A stretch of DNA of 24,974 nt from a virus. Both the position numbers and the translations under genes were made by a program. Of the stretch, positions 14,559 to 23,598 are shown piece by piece. The DNA lies in the IMG/VR virus record IMGVR_UViG_3300013131_000233, positions 1-24,974 of that record. One strand, written 5' to 3'. Each line of letters starts with the position of its first letter. Within the stretch, counting starts at the first letter, position 1. The notes beneath the pieces are model-generated. The model saw nothing but the letters and a program-made list of their open reading frames with translations, ran no database searches and was not told where the DNA came from.

Positions 14559-16704
14559 AAATCTTGTCGATCTTAATAAAAATGTTAAGTCAATGACTTC
14601 TGGTTTTAGTTTTTTAAAAACTTCTTTCTATGGGCTTATTTCTGCTTTTGGTATTTCTCAATTAAAAACAATGGCAGATTCTTTTCAGTTGATAAACGAT
14701 AGAATAAAAGCATTAACCTCAAACTCTGATGAAGCACAAAGAATATTTGATGGATTGTTTCAATCTTCAAAGTATTTAAGAACAAGCTTTGATTCAATGG
14801 GAACAAGTTTTTCAAGATTAAATCTTGCTCTTGCAGAATCGAGAATTTCATCTGAAGCAATGCTTGGATTAACTGTTTCATTGCAAAATACATTTAAGGT
14901 GGCAGGAACAGGAATTTCAGAAACAACAAATACAATAATTCAGATTGCACAAGCATTGGGAACTGGAACAATTAGAGGTGACGAGTTCAGATCGATCATG
15001 GAACAAAACACTGTATTAGCTCAATTACTTGCCAAAGAAATGGGCGTTACAACTGGCCAATTAAAACAATTATCACAAGAAGGTAAATTAACTTCTGATG
15101 TTATGGTTAATGCCTTGGCAAAAAGTTTCGATGAAACAAATATGAAGGCCAGGGCAATGGGAACAACATTTGAACAGGCCATAGCAATAGGAATGGATGC
15201 TGTTAGATATGAAATAAACGAATTGAATAAACAATTTGATATAAGTGGGAAATTTGCCAAGGGTATAATTTTTATTACAAACAACATAGGTCTTTTTGCT
15301 GGTGCAATAACTTCACTTATTGCCACCGGAGCGTTGTTAAAATTTGTCACATATTTAAAGGCAATTGAGTTCAGTGTTTCTGGTTTGGCAAAAAGCACAG
15401 GTTGGGCCTTATTAATATTTGGACTAACTCAGATCGTGGCAAATTTTGATTTGGCAGCAGCATACGCAAATAAGTTTTTCCTGGTTCTTCAAGATGGTGT
15501 GTTTACTGTTCTTAAACCTCTTGCAAATTCTCTGATTGATTTTTTAGGTGACTCAAGTTTGGCAAAAAAAATAATTGGAAGTGAAAAAGACGTTGAACTG
15601 GTTAAGAATTTTTCAAAAGCGTTCATTGGTGTTGCAAGCAAAAATGTTAAAGATGATCTGGCAAAAGTTAATGCTGAAATAGAGAAGTTAAGAAAACCAA
15701 AAACTGAAACAAATTTTGAAGATCAGTTGTTGAGATATAAAAAGGCTTTACAAGATTTTGCAAAGTCTTATCGCTCTCCAGTTGATAGAACAAAAACTCC
15801 ATTCTATGAAATAAATAGATTGTTAAGAGAAGGCATAATAACTCTTGAAGAGTACAATAGAAGATTGTTTGCAATAAGAATTGATATAATTAATAAAAAA
15901 ATCGAAAAAGGAACCGATGATCTGGCCGACTACCATAAAGAGCTAAGAAAGATAAACCAGGAAATGGTTTCTATGGGCCAAATATTCTCACTTAATGAGC
16001 AAGCAGCATTAGGTTTAAGAGATGGACTTGTTAGAGTGGCAACAGAGTATGGAAATGTGGCCCAACAATTATCAAACACTGTTTATGATGCCTTCAATAA
16101 ACTTGAAGATGCTATTTATGAATTTACCAAAACTGGAAAATTAAGCTTTAAAGATTTTACAGATTTTGTAATGGAAGAATTGACAAGAATAATTATTAGA
16201 GCGGCCCTATTGGCACCATTATCAAATATAGCTGGAAGTTTTTTAAGTAGTTTTGGTGCTGCTTCTGGTTCTGGTGCTGGAACAGCAGGTGCTACAGATT
16301 TGGCGTCTGGTGCTGCTGCTGGAACTGCATATAATGGTAAAGCATTTTTTGGTGGAAATGTTATACCGTTTGCCAATGGTGGAATTGTTGACAGGCCAAC
16401 ATATTTTGGAATGTCGAGAAACAGAACCGGACTAATGGGTGAAGCTGGCGCAGAGGCGATACTTCCACTTAGAAGAGACTCAGAAGGAAGACTTGGTGTT
16501 TCCACAGAAGGCGGTGGAACCAATGTTATTGTCAATGTAATTAATCAATCTAATGGAAGCGTTCAACAAAAAGAATCTACAAACTCTAATGGCGATAGAG
16601 TTATTGATATTATTATTCTGGATAAAATTAAAACAGCTATAGCAGAAGGGAAGCTTGATAGGGCAATGGGTGAAACTTATGGCCTAACGAGAAGGGGTAG
16701 ATAA
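14479..16704 (+). CDS. Tape measure protein
   Basis: Sets tail length and forms the core around which the tube assembles. The 741-residue product has a coiled N-terminus (AIRIEVKSSGQGEIKRLNKN, about 9-28). It then has the conserved tape measure domain with GTGTIRGDEFRSIMEQN (about 161-177), LAKEMGVTTGQLKQLSQEGK (about 184-203) and an AMGTTFEQA block (about 226-234). Two hydrophobic stretches follow (about 262-295 and 308-325), which may enter the host membrane. The C-terminus is glycine-rich with NGGIVDRPTYFGM and GLMGEAGAEAILPL, the gpH-type tail that is often processed. At about 1.5 angstrom per residue the tail would be near 110 nm. The ATG overlaps the chaperone extension by 80 bases, and the gene ends in a TAATG junction with the next. 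Confidence 0.95.
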   Translation: MPQQTEVRAIRIEVKSSGQGEIKRLNKNLVDLNKNVKSMTSGFSFLKTSFYGLISAFGISQLKTMADSFQLINDRIKALTSNSDEAQRIFDGLFQSSKYLRTSFDSMGTSFSRLNLALAESRISSEAMLGLTVSLQNTFKVAGTGISETTNTIIQIAQALGTGTIRGDEFRSIMEQNTVLAQLLAKEMGVTTGQLKQLSQEGKLTSDVMVNALAKSFDETNMKARAMGTTFEQAIAIGMDAVRYEINELNKQFDISGKFAKGIIFITNNIGLFAGAITSLIATGALLKFVTYLKAIEFSVSGLAKSTGWALLIFGLTQIVANFDLAAAYANKFFLVLQDGVFTVLKPLANSLIDFLGDSSLAKKIIGSEKDVELVKNFSKAFIGVASKNVKDDLAKVNAEIEKLRKPKTETNFEDQLLRYKKALQDFAKSYRSPVDRTKTPFYEINRLLREGIITLEEYNRRLFAIRIDIINKKIEKGTDDLADYHKELRKINQEMVSMGQIFSLNEQAALGLRDGLVRVATEYGNVAQQLSNTVYDAFNKLEDAIYEFTKTGKLSFKDFTDFVMEELTRIIIRAALLAPLSNIAGSFLSSFGAASGSGAGTAGATDLASGAAAGTAYNGKAFFGGNVIPFANGGIVDRPTYFGMSRNRTGLMGEAGAEAILPLRRDSEGRLGVSTEGGGTNVIVNVINQSNGSVQQKESTNSNGDRVIDIIILDKIKTAIAEGKLDRAMGETYGLTRRGR

Positions 16705-17057
16705 TGGCAGAAACATTTCCAGCTTCACTGGCACAAAAACTTCTCGAATCTGGTTTCTCTTACGATAAAGGTTCCACAGTTGTTAGGTCAAGCAATGATA
16801 CTGGCCCAAATAAAGTCAGAAGACGTTTTACGGCACCAATAAACACTATTGCTGGTTCAATAGAATTAAACTTAAATGATTTTAACACTCTTGAGGAATT
16901 TTACGACACAACTCTTAATGGTGGAGTGAAAACATTTAACTACAACCATCCTATTACTGGCGTTGTAACAGAGTTTAGATTTTTAACTGAATATAATATG
17001 ATTCCGATTGGTGGAGAATATTTTCTAGTCAACTTCCAATGGGAGATAATACCATAA
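16704..17057 (+). CDS. Minor tail protein (lambda gpM position)
   Basis: A 117-residue tail-tip protein in the slot held by lambda M, directly after the tape measure. The sequence has VRSSNDTGPNKVRRRFTAPI (about 26-45), then a beta-rich body with FNTLEEFYDTTLNGGVKTFN (about 60-79), HPITGVVTEFRF and a final tryptophan strand VNFQWEIIP. The charged 'GP.KVRRRF' block followed by 'F..FY...L..G...F...HP' is a pattern I associate with phage minor tail proteins of this position. It probably forms part of the ring linking tube and tip. It overlaps the tape measure by one base and is one base from the next gene, so it belongs to the same coupled string. There are no cysteines or membrane segments. Confidence 0.72.
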   Translation: MAETFPASLAQKLLESGFSYDKGSTVVRSSNDTGPNKVRRRFTAPINTIAGSIELNLNDFNTLEEFYDTTLNGGVKTFNYNHPITGVVTEFRFLTEYNMIPIGGEYFLVNFQWEIIP

Positions 17058-17058
17058 A

Positions 17059-17535
17059 ATGCCAAGGCAATTATCAAACAACTTATTGTTCGAGATGTTG
17101 GAAAACGATAGCAATGATCCGTTTCTTGCTTTGCTAACTTTAAATCATGATGACTTTGATCAACCAGTTCGATTGGTTAACAACACCGTAAACATTGATT
17201 CAAGAGGTGAAACTTATTTAGCTTTTCCATTTAAGTTTGTCCTTTCAACAGATGATGGCGAATCTGATCAGTATGTTAAAATCGAAATGGATAACAGTTC
17301 ACTTCTATTAATGGAAAAACTAAGATCAATAACTTCACCTGTAACTGTTACAATAGAAATGGTTTTGGCATCAACACCTGGAACAGTTGAAGTTGGGTTG
17401 GGTGAATTAAAACTGAGAAACATTGCCTATAATGCACAATCAATATCTGGAACATTATCATTAGATGACTTTTTAAACACGGATTTAACAAGTGAATCAT
17501 ATTCTCCAACAAGCTACCCAGGAATCTTTTCATAA
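17059..17535 (+). CDS. DUF1833-family minor tail protein (gpL-like position)
   Basis: A 158-residue tail-tip component. Conserved DUF1833 features appear in order: FLALLTLNHDDFDQPVRLVN (about 22-41), SRGETYLAFPFKFVL (about 48-62), MDNSSLLLMEKLRS (about 77-90), VEVGLGELKLRNIAYNAQSI and the terminal SPTSYPGIFS, where the family ends in a Pro-Thr...Pro-Gly-Leu-Phe motif. It occupies the position of lambda L but contains no cysteine. So, unlike lambda gpL, it cannot carry an iron-sulfur cluster. It likely forms part of the tail-tip scaffold between the tube and the hub. The NlpC/P60 gene starts inside its 3' end in another frame. Confidence 0.85.
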   Translation: MPRQLSNNLLFEMLENDSNDPFLALLTLNHDDFDQPVRLVNNTVNIDSRGETYLAFPFKFVLSTDDGESDQYVKIEMDNSSLLLMEKLRSITSPVTVTIEMVLASTPGTVEVGLGELKLRNIAYNAQSISGTLSLDDFLNTDLTSESYSPTSYPGIFS

Positions 17536-17893
17536 TTTGATTGGGATTTCATACAAAGAAAAAGATTGCTATGAAATACTAATTGATTTTTACAAACAGG
17601 TATTATCTGTTGACCTTGATATTCTTTATAATATTAAGAGGCCTACAAACACAGAGATAAAAAACCTTGTTGGAGATGAATCTGGAAAATTTATAAAAGT
17701 TCATAATCCTCAATTTGGTGATATTATTTTGTTTAACATCATTGGCCTTCCGTGTCATATCGGTGCGTATTTAGATCGAAAAACTTTTTTCCATACTACA
17801 GTAAAAACTGGTAGCATCATAGATAGATTTGAAAATTGGCAAAAAAGAGTAATAGGTTTTTATAGGCATCCAAAATTGGTGATCAATGAGTAA
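17492..17893 (+). CDS. NlpC/P60-family tail peptidase (gpK-like)
   Basis: A 133-residue cysteine peptidase of the NlpC/P60 fold, likely cutting peptidoglycan cross-bridges during DNA entry. The catalytic triad is visible: C26 in KDCYEILIDFY, H89 in CHIGAYLDRKTFFH, and H101 twelve residues later, the same spacing as H119 and H131 of E. coli Spr. The GDIILF strand before the histidine is also typical. Lambda K has an extra Mov34/JAB domain upstream; it is absent here. The start is a GTG at 17492 inside the DUF1833 gene, which provides the helix normally preceding the core. A TTG at 17537 is the alternative and would lose it. The stop overlaps the next start by eight bases (ATGAGTAA). Confidence 0.85.
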   Translation: MNHILQQATQESFHNLIGISYKEKDCYEILIDFYKQVLSVDLDILYNIKRPTNTEIKNLVGDESGKFIKVHNPQFGDIILFNIIGLPCHIGAYLDRKTFFHTTVKTGSIIDRFENWQKRVIGFYRHPKLVINE

Positions 17894-20800
17894 CATCAGG
17901 GCAAGAATAAATCCATTGTCTGGAAATGAAATACTTCTTTCATATAATAAAGAAAAAAAATTATATGAATACTTTGATGATCTTCTCGAAAAATATCCAA
18001 ATAGAAGGGAAGCTGAAAAATATTTTAAAATATTTATCAACGGTTATGAAGTTGACAAAAAGCATTGGAAATATATTAAACCAAAGCCAAGCGTTTCAGT
18101 TGTCATAGCTCTTGTTCCTGGTAACGATCAAACCATAGGACAGTTGGCCATTATATCTGCTGTTATTGCCGTAACAGTTTTTACTCCAGTTGGCCCAGCA
18201 GGTTTTACAGCAGGTCAAGCATTTTTAATTAGGGCCGGTGTTGCCATTGGTGCAACATTGTTGGTTAATTCTTTAATCACACCACAGGCAAATGCATTTT
18301 CTTTTGGTGAGACATCACAAGATGAAGGTCAAACTTTTTCGATAGCTTCTCAATCAAACATTTTTAAGAAATATGGAAAGGTTCCTAAAGTTTATGGCAA
18401 GCATAAAATGTTTCCTATTGTTGTTGCTAATCCATATACCGATCTTGAACTAGATCAAAGAACAAAAGAGTTGGTTCAATATTTTTATTGCATTTATGAC
18501 TTTGGATTAGGGCCAGCGTTTGTTGAAGATTTAAGAATTGGCGATACTCCAATAAATAACTTTTTAGATGTTGTTCAAAATGATGATGGAGGGTTTGATG
18601 TAGTAAATGCCAGGTATAGATTTGTTGATCCGAACAAACCAGACACGGATGAAGGTGTTTGGGATGAAAAAGTTAATAAAACATTTGAACTTTATAAAGG
18701 CGATGTAACACAATCTGAAGTTAGTGTTGCCATAAACAGGAACAGAGATAATGACCTTGGTTCAACTGTTGCCGATTATCAGGCAGTAAGAAACTGTGAA
18801 GCAAATATTAGAAGTGAAAAACAGGAAATTGTTCTTGGTTTTATTTTTCCACAAGGCCTTAAAACATTTGCAAGCAACGGTTCTAGTGGCCAGAGAAACG
18901 TACAAATTCTGGTTGAGTTTGCTGAAGATGGAACAGAAGATTGGAGAAGGTGTGACGATCTAAATTATGTTGATGACTTTGAGTATTATGAGCAAGAAAG
19001 TTCAATGGCGAAAATTCCACAGAACTTATGGAATGACACAAGTTTAAATCAGGATTTTTTACATGAACTAGACAGCACAAGTTTTTACACTGGAGTCATT
19101 TCTTCAAATACAGAAATAACTAGCGAAGTATTCTTTTCTGATAGATACAATTTCCTTGATGAAGACTTTAGATACCCTGAAGGAAAACAGAATGTTCCAG
19201 ATACAAACATCTTCTGGCCAATAGGTAATTATGGTTTTTTTATAAGACAGTATGGAATAAGAAAAGGTTACACAACAAAGATTTTGTTAAACATACAAGC
19301 ACCTGTTGGTTGCAACATTTTTATTAACGGCCAAGAGATAGGAACTGTGACTGGCCATACAGCTTATATGTCTGGTTACTACAACCATATAACTCCAGCT
19401 AAAACATCTGTTGTTTTATTTATTGATTATGTGAGACGTAATTTTGGATTAAATACAAATACGTTTTACTATAAAGACCATGAAGCACTTGGCGACAATA
19501 TACCAAACAATGATTTTAATTTCTTTGAAATAAGAGTTCCACAAGATGGAACAAAAACATTTTATGGTAACCAGCAAAAGCCAATGTATGGTTCCATTAG
19601 GTTTGCTCCAAAATCAAAAGAATCTTTAAAGGTAAGAGTAACGAGAATAAGAAGTTATCTTGGTTACGCTTATCAGATACTAGACAACATGACATGGTTG
19701 TATTTAACAACTAAATTTGAAACTCAAACAATCTCCACAGACAAACGGCATGTTTTTCTTGAATTAAAAATAAAGGCCACAGATCAACTTAATGGTGCGA
19801 TCCAAGATTTGTCTGGTATCGTAACATCTGTTTTAGACGTTTACGATGAAAACACAAGCACATGGAATAAAGAATTATCTGAAAATCCTGCATGGATATT
19901 TGCTGACATTTTAAGTGGTGAAGTTAATAAAAGATCGATAGCAAAATCAAGATTAGATACAGCTTCCCTGGTTGAATGGGCAGAGTATTGTGACGAGGTT
20001 CCAACAGCACCAAGTAACATTGATGCTTATATTAACCAAAGATTTAAATGTGGTTTTATTTTGGATTATAATGCCACAGTTATTTCTTTGATAAACCAAG
20101 TGTGTTCATCGGCCCAGGCATCGATGTCGGTAATTGATGGGAAGTATGGCGTATTAATAGACAAACAAAAAACAAACCCAGTTCAAATATTCACTCCAAG
20201 AAATTCAAGTAACTTTGCTTCAAATAGAAAGTATGTAGATATTCCACATGCCCTAAAAGTTAAATACATTGAACCGTCTTCAAATTGGGAAATTAGAGAG
20301 AAGATTGTTTACAGTGATGGCTTTAATGAATTGAACGCAACAACCTTTGAAGACATCGAGACATTTGGCGTAACCAATAATGAACAAGCATACAGATATG
20401 GTAGATACATGCTTGCTCAAGGAAAATTGAGGCAAGAAAATATTTCAATCAATGTTGATTTTGAACATCTGGTTTGTGTTCGAGGCGATTATGTAAAGAT
20501 CACACAAGATGTAATGATGGTCGGTGGAGTTCCGGCCAGGGTTAAAGCTGTTTCAGGTAATGACATAACAATTGATAATAAATTTACAACTGAAATTAAC
20601 ATTGATTATGGTTATACGTTCAGAACAAAAACTGGTGAAGTAAAAACATCAACCATGACAATCAACTCTCCAACAACAGCAGAGGTTGATGGTGATATTC
20701 CAGAAGTTGGTGATTTAATAGTTTGGGGTGAAGTTGGAGAAATAACTTTCGATTGTATTGTTAAATCTATAATTCCATCCGATGATTTAACAGCACAGCT

Positions 20801-22304
20801 TATTCTGGTTGAAAAAAATGATGCAATATTTGATGCTGAATCTTCAGATGAAATTCCTTTATACAATCCGTTAATATCTTCAATTAAAGATAGTGAATCT
20901 TCACCGCCATCGGCAGTTGAAAATTTAGCAATTACAGATAATAGTTATGATTGCAATGGTTCACAGTATGAATATTTTGTTGACATGTCATGGTCTATAC
21001 CACTTGGAACAGTTTATGAAGTCTTTGAGGTTTATGCTGATTTTGGCCTTGGTTATTCTATTGCTGGTTACACTAACAATCTAAATTATAAATATATTGT
21101 TGATGCTGGCAATTTAAGTATTGAACATAAGTTTAAAGTTTTGGCAGTTAGCTCAACTGGTGCAAAAATATCTTTAGGTCAAGCATTAGAAGTTTCTGCC
21201 ACTCCATTGCCTAAAACATCTGCGCCAAAAAATGTTGAAAACTTTAATGCAAATATAACCAATGAAACATTACAGCTTGATTGGGATTTAATAGATGACT
21301 GTGATGCTGATGGATACTTAATAAGATTCTCTCCATCGTTAACTGCTACCTGGCAATCATCGATTCCATTGCTGGAAGTAAGTAAAAATACTTCAATGAT
21401 AAATTTCCAGGCAAGAGTTGGAACTTATTTTATTAAGGCCAAAGACTTTGCTGGTAACGAATCAGCAGATGCAGCACAAGTTAAAACTTCAATACCTAAT
21501 TTATTTAATTTAAATGTAGTTGAAGAAACAAATGACTTCCCAACATTTCCTGGTGCTTTAGATAAGGTTGAAGATTTTAGTGGAAGTTTAATTTTGGAAG
21601 AGGCCATATCAGGCGGCCCAGGCGTTATTCAATATTATCCTGATGGTGAATATTTCTATGAAAACTTCTTAGACCTTGGAGATGTTTTTACTGTTAGACT
21701 TCAATCGCTGATAGAGGCCGAGGGCTATACCATTGATGATCTGATGTCAAACTGGAATACATTGTCTGAAGTGGCAGTTTTAGGATCAGTTCAATCCAGC
21801 GATTGGAATGTTGAGACATATTACAGGGCCAGAGATTCCATGGTTGTTATGGCCGATTGGACAACGCTTGACTCTGTTGCAACACTGGCAGCAGGCGCAG
21901 AGGCCGATTGGATGGCATGGAGAAAATTTACGGTTGGAGATTTTACTGGCCGACTGTTCCAATTTAAATTGAAACTTATTTCCAATGTTCCAAATGTAAG
22001 CCCTAGAGTTATTGATGCTGAAATTAGGTCTGATATGCCTGATAGAATTGAATCTTACAATAATCAGTCAGCACCAAACACAGGTTTAACCATTACATAT
22101 TCACCAGCGTTCTATGGGCCAGGAACAACTCCGACCATTGGGATAACTCAGGACAACGCACAACAGGGTGATTATTATGAAATTACAAATAGAACTTTAG
22201 AAGGATTTGACATACAATTTTTTGATAAAGATGATGTTGCTGTAGCAAGAACATTTGATGCGATGATTAAAGGTTATGGAAGAAACTACACTTCAACAAT
22301 TTAA
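17886..22304 (+). CDS. Central tail hub / host-specificity protein (gpJ-like with gpI-like N-terminus)
   Basis: A 1472-residue tail-tip protein, the largest in the window. Residues 1-80 look like a small beta-grasp domain ending FINGYEVDKKHWKYIKPKPS. Residues 84-132 form Gly/Ala-rich hydrophobic helices like those of lambda I, so I and J seem fused. FSIASQSNIFKKYGKVPKVY (151-170) opens the J body, matching the 'N......iP.vyG..r..P' signature. The body (about 170-1000) should form the beta hub that closes the tube. Two fibronectin III-like domains follow (about 1007-1100 and 1113-1195), the second with LDWDLIDDCDADGYLIRFSP. The end, with TRTLEGFDIQFFD-like and MIKGYGRN strands, resembles a common C-terminal domain of such proteins. 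It probably contacts the receptor directly or carries the distal fibers encoded next. Confidence 0.92.
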   Translation: MSNIRARINPLSGNEILLSYNKEKKLYEYFDDLLEKYPNRREAEKYFKIFINGYEVDKKHWKYIKPKPSVSVVIALVPGNDQTIGQLAIISAVIAVTVFTPVGPAGFTAGQAFLIRAGVAIGATLLVNSLITPQANAFSFGETSQDEGQTFSIASQSNIFKKYGKVPKVYGKHKMFPIVVANPYTDLELDQRTKELVQYFYCIYDFGLGPAFVEDLRIGDTPINNFLDVVQNDDGGFDVVNARYRFVDPNKPDTDEGVWDEKVNKTFELYKGDVTQSEVSVAINRNRDNDLGSTVADYQAVRNCEANIRSEKQEIVLGFIFPQGLKTFASNGSSGQRNVQILVEFAEDGTEDWRRCDDLNYVDDFEYYEQESSMAKIPQNLWNDTSLNQDFLHELDSTSFYTGVISSNTEITSEVFFSDRYNFLDEDFRYPEGKQNVPDTNIFWPIGNYGFFIRQYGIRKGYTTKILLNIQAPVGCNIFINGQEIGTVTGHTAYMSGYYNHITPAKTSVVLFIDYVRRNFGLNTNTFYYKDHEALGDNIPNNDFNFFEIRVPQDGTKTFYGNQQKPMYGSIRFAPKSKESLKVRVTRIRSYLGYAYQILDNMTWLYLTTKFETQTISTDKRHVFLELKIKATDQLNGAIQDLSGIVTSVLDVYDENTSTWNKELSENPAWIFADILSGEVNKRSIAKSRLDTASLVEWAEYCDEVPTAPSNIDAYINQRFKCGFILDYNATVISLINQVCSSAQASMSVIDGKYGVLIDKQKTNPVQIFTPRNSSNFASNRKYVDIPHALKVKYIEPSSNWEIREKIVYSDGFNELNATTFEDIETFGVTNNEQAYRYGRYMLAQGKLRQENISINVDFEHLVCVRGDYVKITQDVMMVGGVPARVKAVSGNDITIDNKFTTEINIDYGYTFRTKTGEVKTSTMTINSPTTAEVDGDIPEVGDLIVWGEVGEITFDCIVKSIIPSDDLTAQLILVEKNDAIFDAESSDEIPLYNPLISSIKDSESSPPSAVENLAITDNSYDCNGSQYEYFVDMSWSIPLGTVYEVFEVYADFGLGYSIAGYTNNLNYKYIVDAGNLSIEHKFKVLAVSSTGAKISLGQALEVSATPLPKTSAPKNVENFNANITNETLQLDWDLIDDCDADGYLIRFSPSLTATWQSSIPLLEVSKNTSMINFQARVGTYFIKAKDFAGNESADAAQVKTSIPNLFNLNVVEETNDFPTFPGALDKVEDFSGSLILEEAISGGPGVIQYYPDGEYFYENFLDLGDVFTVRLQSLIEAEGYTIDDLMSNWNTLSEVAVLGSVQSSDWNVETYYRARDSMVVMADWTTLDSVATLAAGAEADWMAWRKFTVGDFTGRLFQFKLKLISNVPNVSPRVIDAEIRSDMPDRIESYNNQSAPNTGLTITYSPAFYGPGTTPTIGITQDNAQQGDYYEITNRTLEGFDIQFFDKDDVAVARTFDAMIKGYGRNYTSTI

Positions 22305-22319
22305 TGTGAGGATTAATTA

Positions 22320-23597
22320 ATGGATACAGGAATTTTTTCAAATATAAATCCGTTGGTGACTAGCGGAACTCAATTGGCCTCACTTTTAAATTTATTTAAA
22401 GACGGTGTTGCCAATAATCAAAAAACAACAGATGGAACAAGGCCAACAAATTTAACATCTGGAGGGTTGTGGGTTGATGCTCAGAACTCTCCATATTATG
22501 TTTTGAAACAATACGATGGAACAACAGATCATACATTATTGACTTTAAATATTTCTACAGGAATTTTAAGTCTTGGAAGCCAGGCCGATAGTTTGACTAT
22601 AACAAAAAACAGCGATGATTCTGTTGGCCCGTATTTAAATTTATTTAAAAGAAGAACCGCTGGGACAGGACAAACTCAAGATGGAGATACTTCTGGTGAG
22701 TTAAGATTTTCTGGTAGAACAGATGCAGGCGTTGAGGAATTATTAGCAAAAATTCAAGCTTATGTTACAGATGATATAACATCTTCAAATCAAGGTTGTG
22801 ATTTATTATTTTTCACAACACCTGATGCTGGTGCCACTTTAACTCAAAACATGACATTAAAAGGAAGTGGATTATTAGGCATTGGTGAAACGTCTCCAGC
22901 GGCAAGAGTTCATGTTAATGGGAGTTCAACAACTGGAAACATTAAAAACGAATTAGTTGAAGATTCAACAGTTGGAGCTACATTAACTCAAAAGAAAAGA
23001 AGATCAACAGGTAATGGCCAAGTATTAAATAATGACATCATTTCTAATTATATATCAACAGCGCATGACCAGAACGGAGCAGAGCAAACTACATCTAAAA
23101 TAGAATCTAAAGCAATTCAAAATATTACAAATACAGAACATGGAACTGAAATTAACTTTTACTCAGTCAAGACAGGCGAAACATCATTGTCTTTGGCAAT
23201 GAAATTAAAAGAAGGAAAAATATTAAATGCCGATGGAAAACATTTATTAGAATATTCTGAATCTTCATTACTTCAAGACGCTTCGGCCACAAGAAATTTA
23301 ATAACATTAGATGGTTCTGTTTACGGTTGTTACGTTATTGAAGCATTGTTTTACGGCAGAGACAACACTCCAGAGACAAGGGCACAAAAAACAACAATTA
23401 ATGCAGTTTATAATTATAATACATCTCAATGGATTTATTCTAAAAAAGATGAAACTTTAACTGACACAGCAAAATTAATTGAATATAGTTTTACTAACGG
23501 AGCGTCTTTGGTTATTGACTATGTTAACCAATTCGTTAATGCTAATTTCTTGGATGGTTCTATTCATTTAATCATTAAAAGAGCATTGAGGGCATAA
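22320..23597 (+). CDS. Putative tail fiber / distal tail protein
   Basis: A 425-residue fiber protein following the hub gene. The N-terminal section (about 1-60) may attach to the tip. LTSGGLWVDAQNSPYYVLKQ (about 45-64) resembles short beta motifs common in phage fibers. LLGIGETSPAARVHVNGSS (about 197-215) is a variant of the 'GIGTTSPSARLHV' motif widespread in fibers, which often precedes a C-terminal S74 chaperone domain. No such domain is obvious here. The rest is rich in Thr, Asn and Ser with beta-helix character and ends in a basic tail IIKRALRA. GAGG at 22307-22310 lies nine bases before the ATG. The gene runs to within one base of the next start, so the two are probably co-translated. 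Confidence 0.75.
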   Translation: MDTGIFSNINPLVTSGTQLASLLNLFKDGVANNQKTTDGTRPTNLTSGGLWVDAQNSPYYVLKQYDGTTDHTLLTLNISTGILSLGSQADSLTITKNSDDSVGPYLNLFKRRTAGTGQTQDGDTSGELRFSGRTDAGVEELLAKIQAYVTDDITSSNQGCDLLFFTTPDAGATLTQNMTLKGSGLLGIGETSPAARVHVNGSSTTGNIKNELVEDSTVGATLTQKKRRSTGNGQVLNNDIISNYISTAHDQNGAEQTTSKIESKAIQNITNTEHGTEINFYSVKTGETSLSLAMKLKEGKILNADGKHLLEYSESSLLQDASATRNLITLDGSVYGCYVIEALFYGRDNTPETRAQKTTINAVYNYNTSQWIYSKKDETLTDTAKLIEYSFTNGASLVIDYVNQFVNANFLDGSIHLIIKRALRA

Positions 23598-23598
23598 T

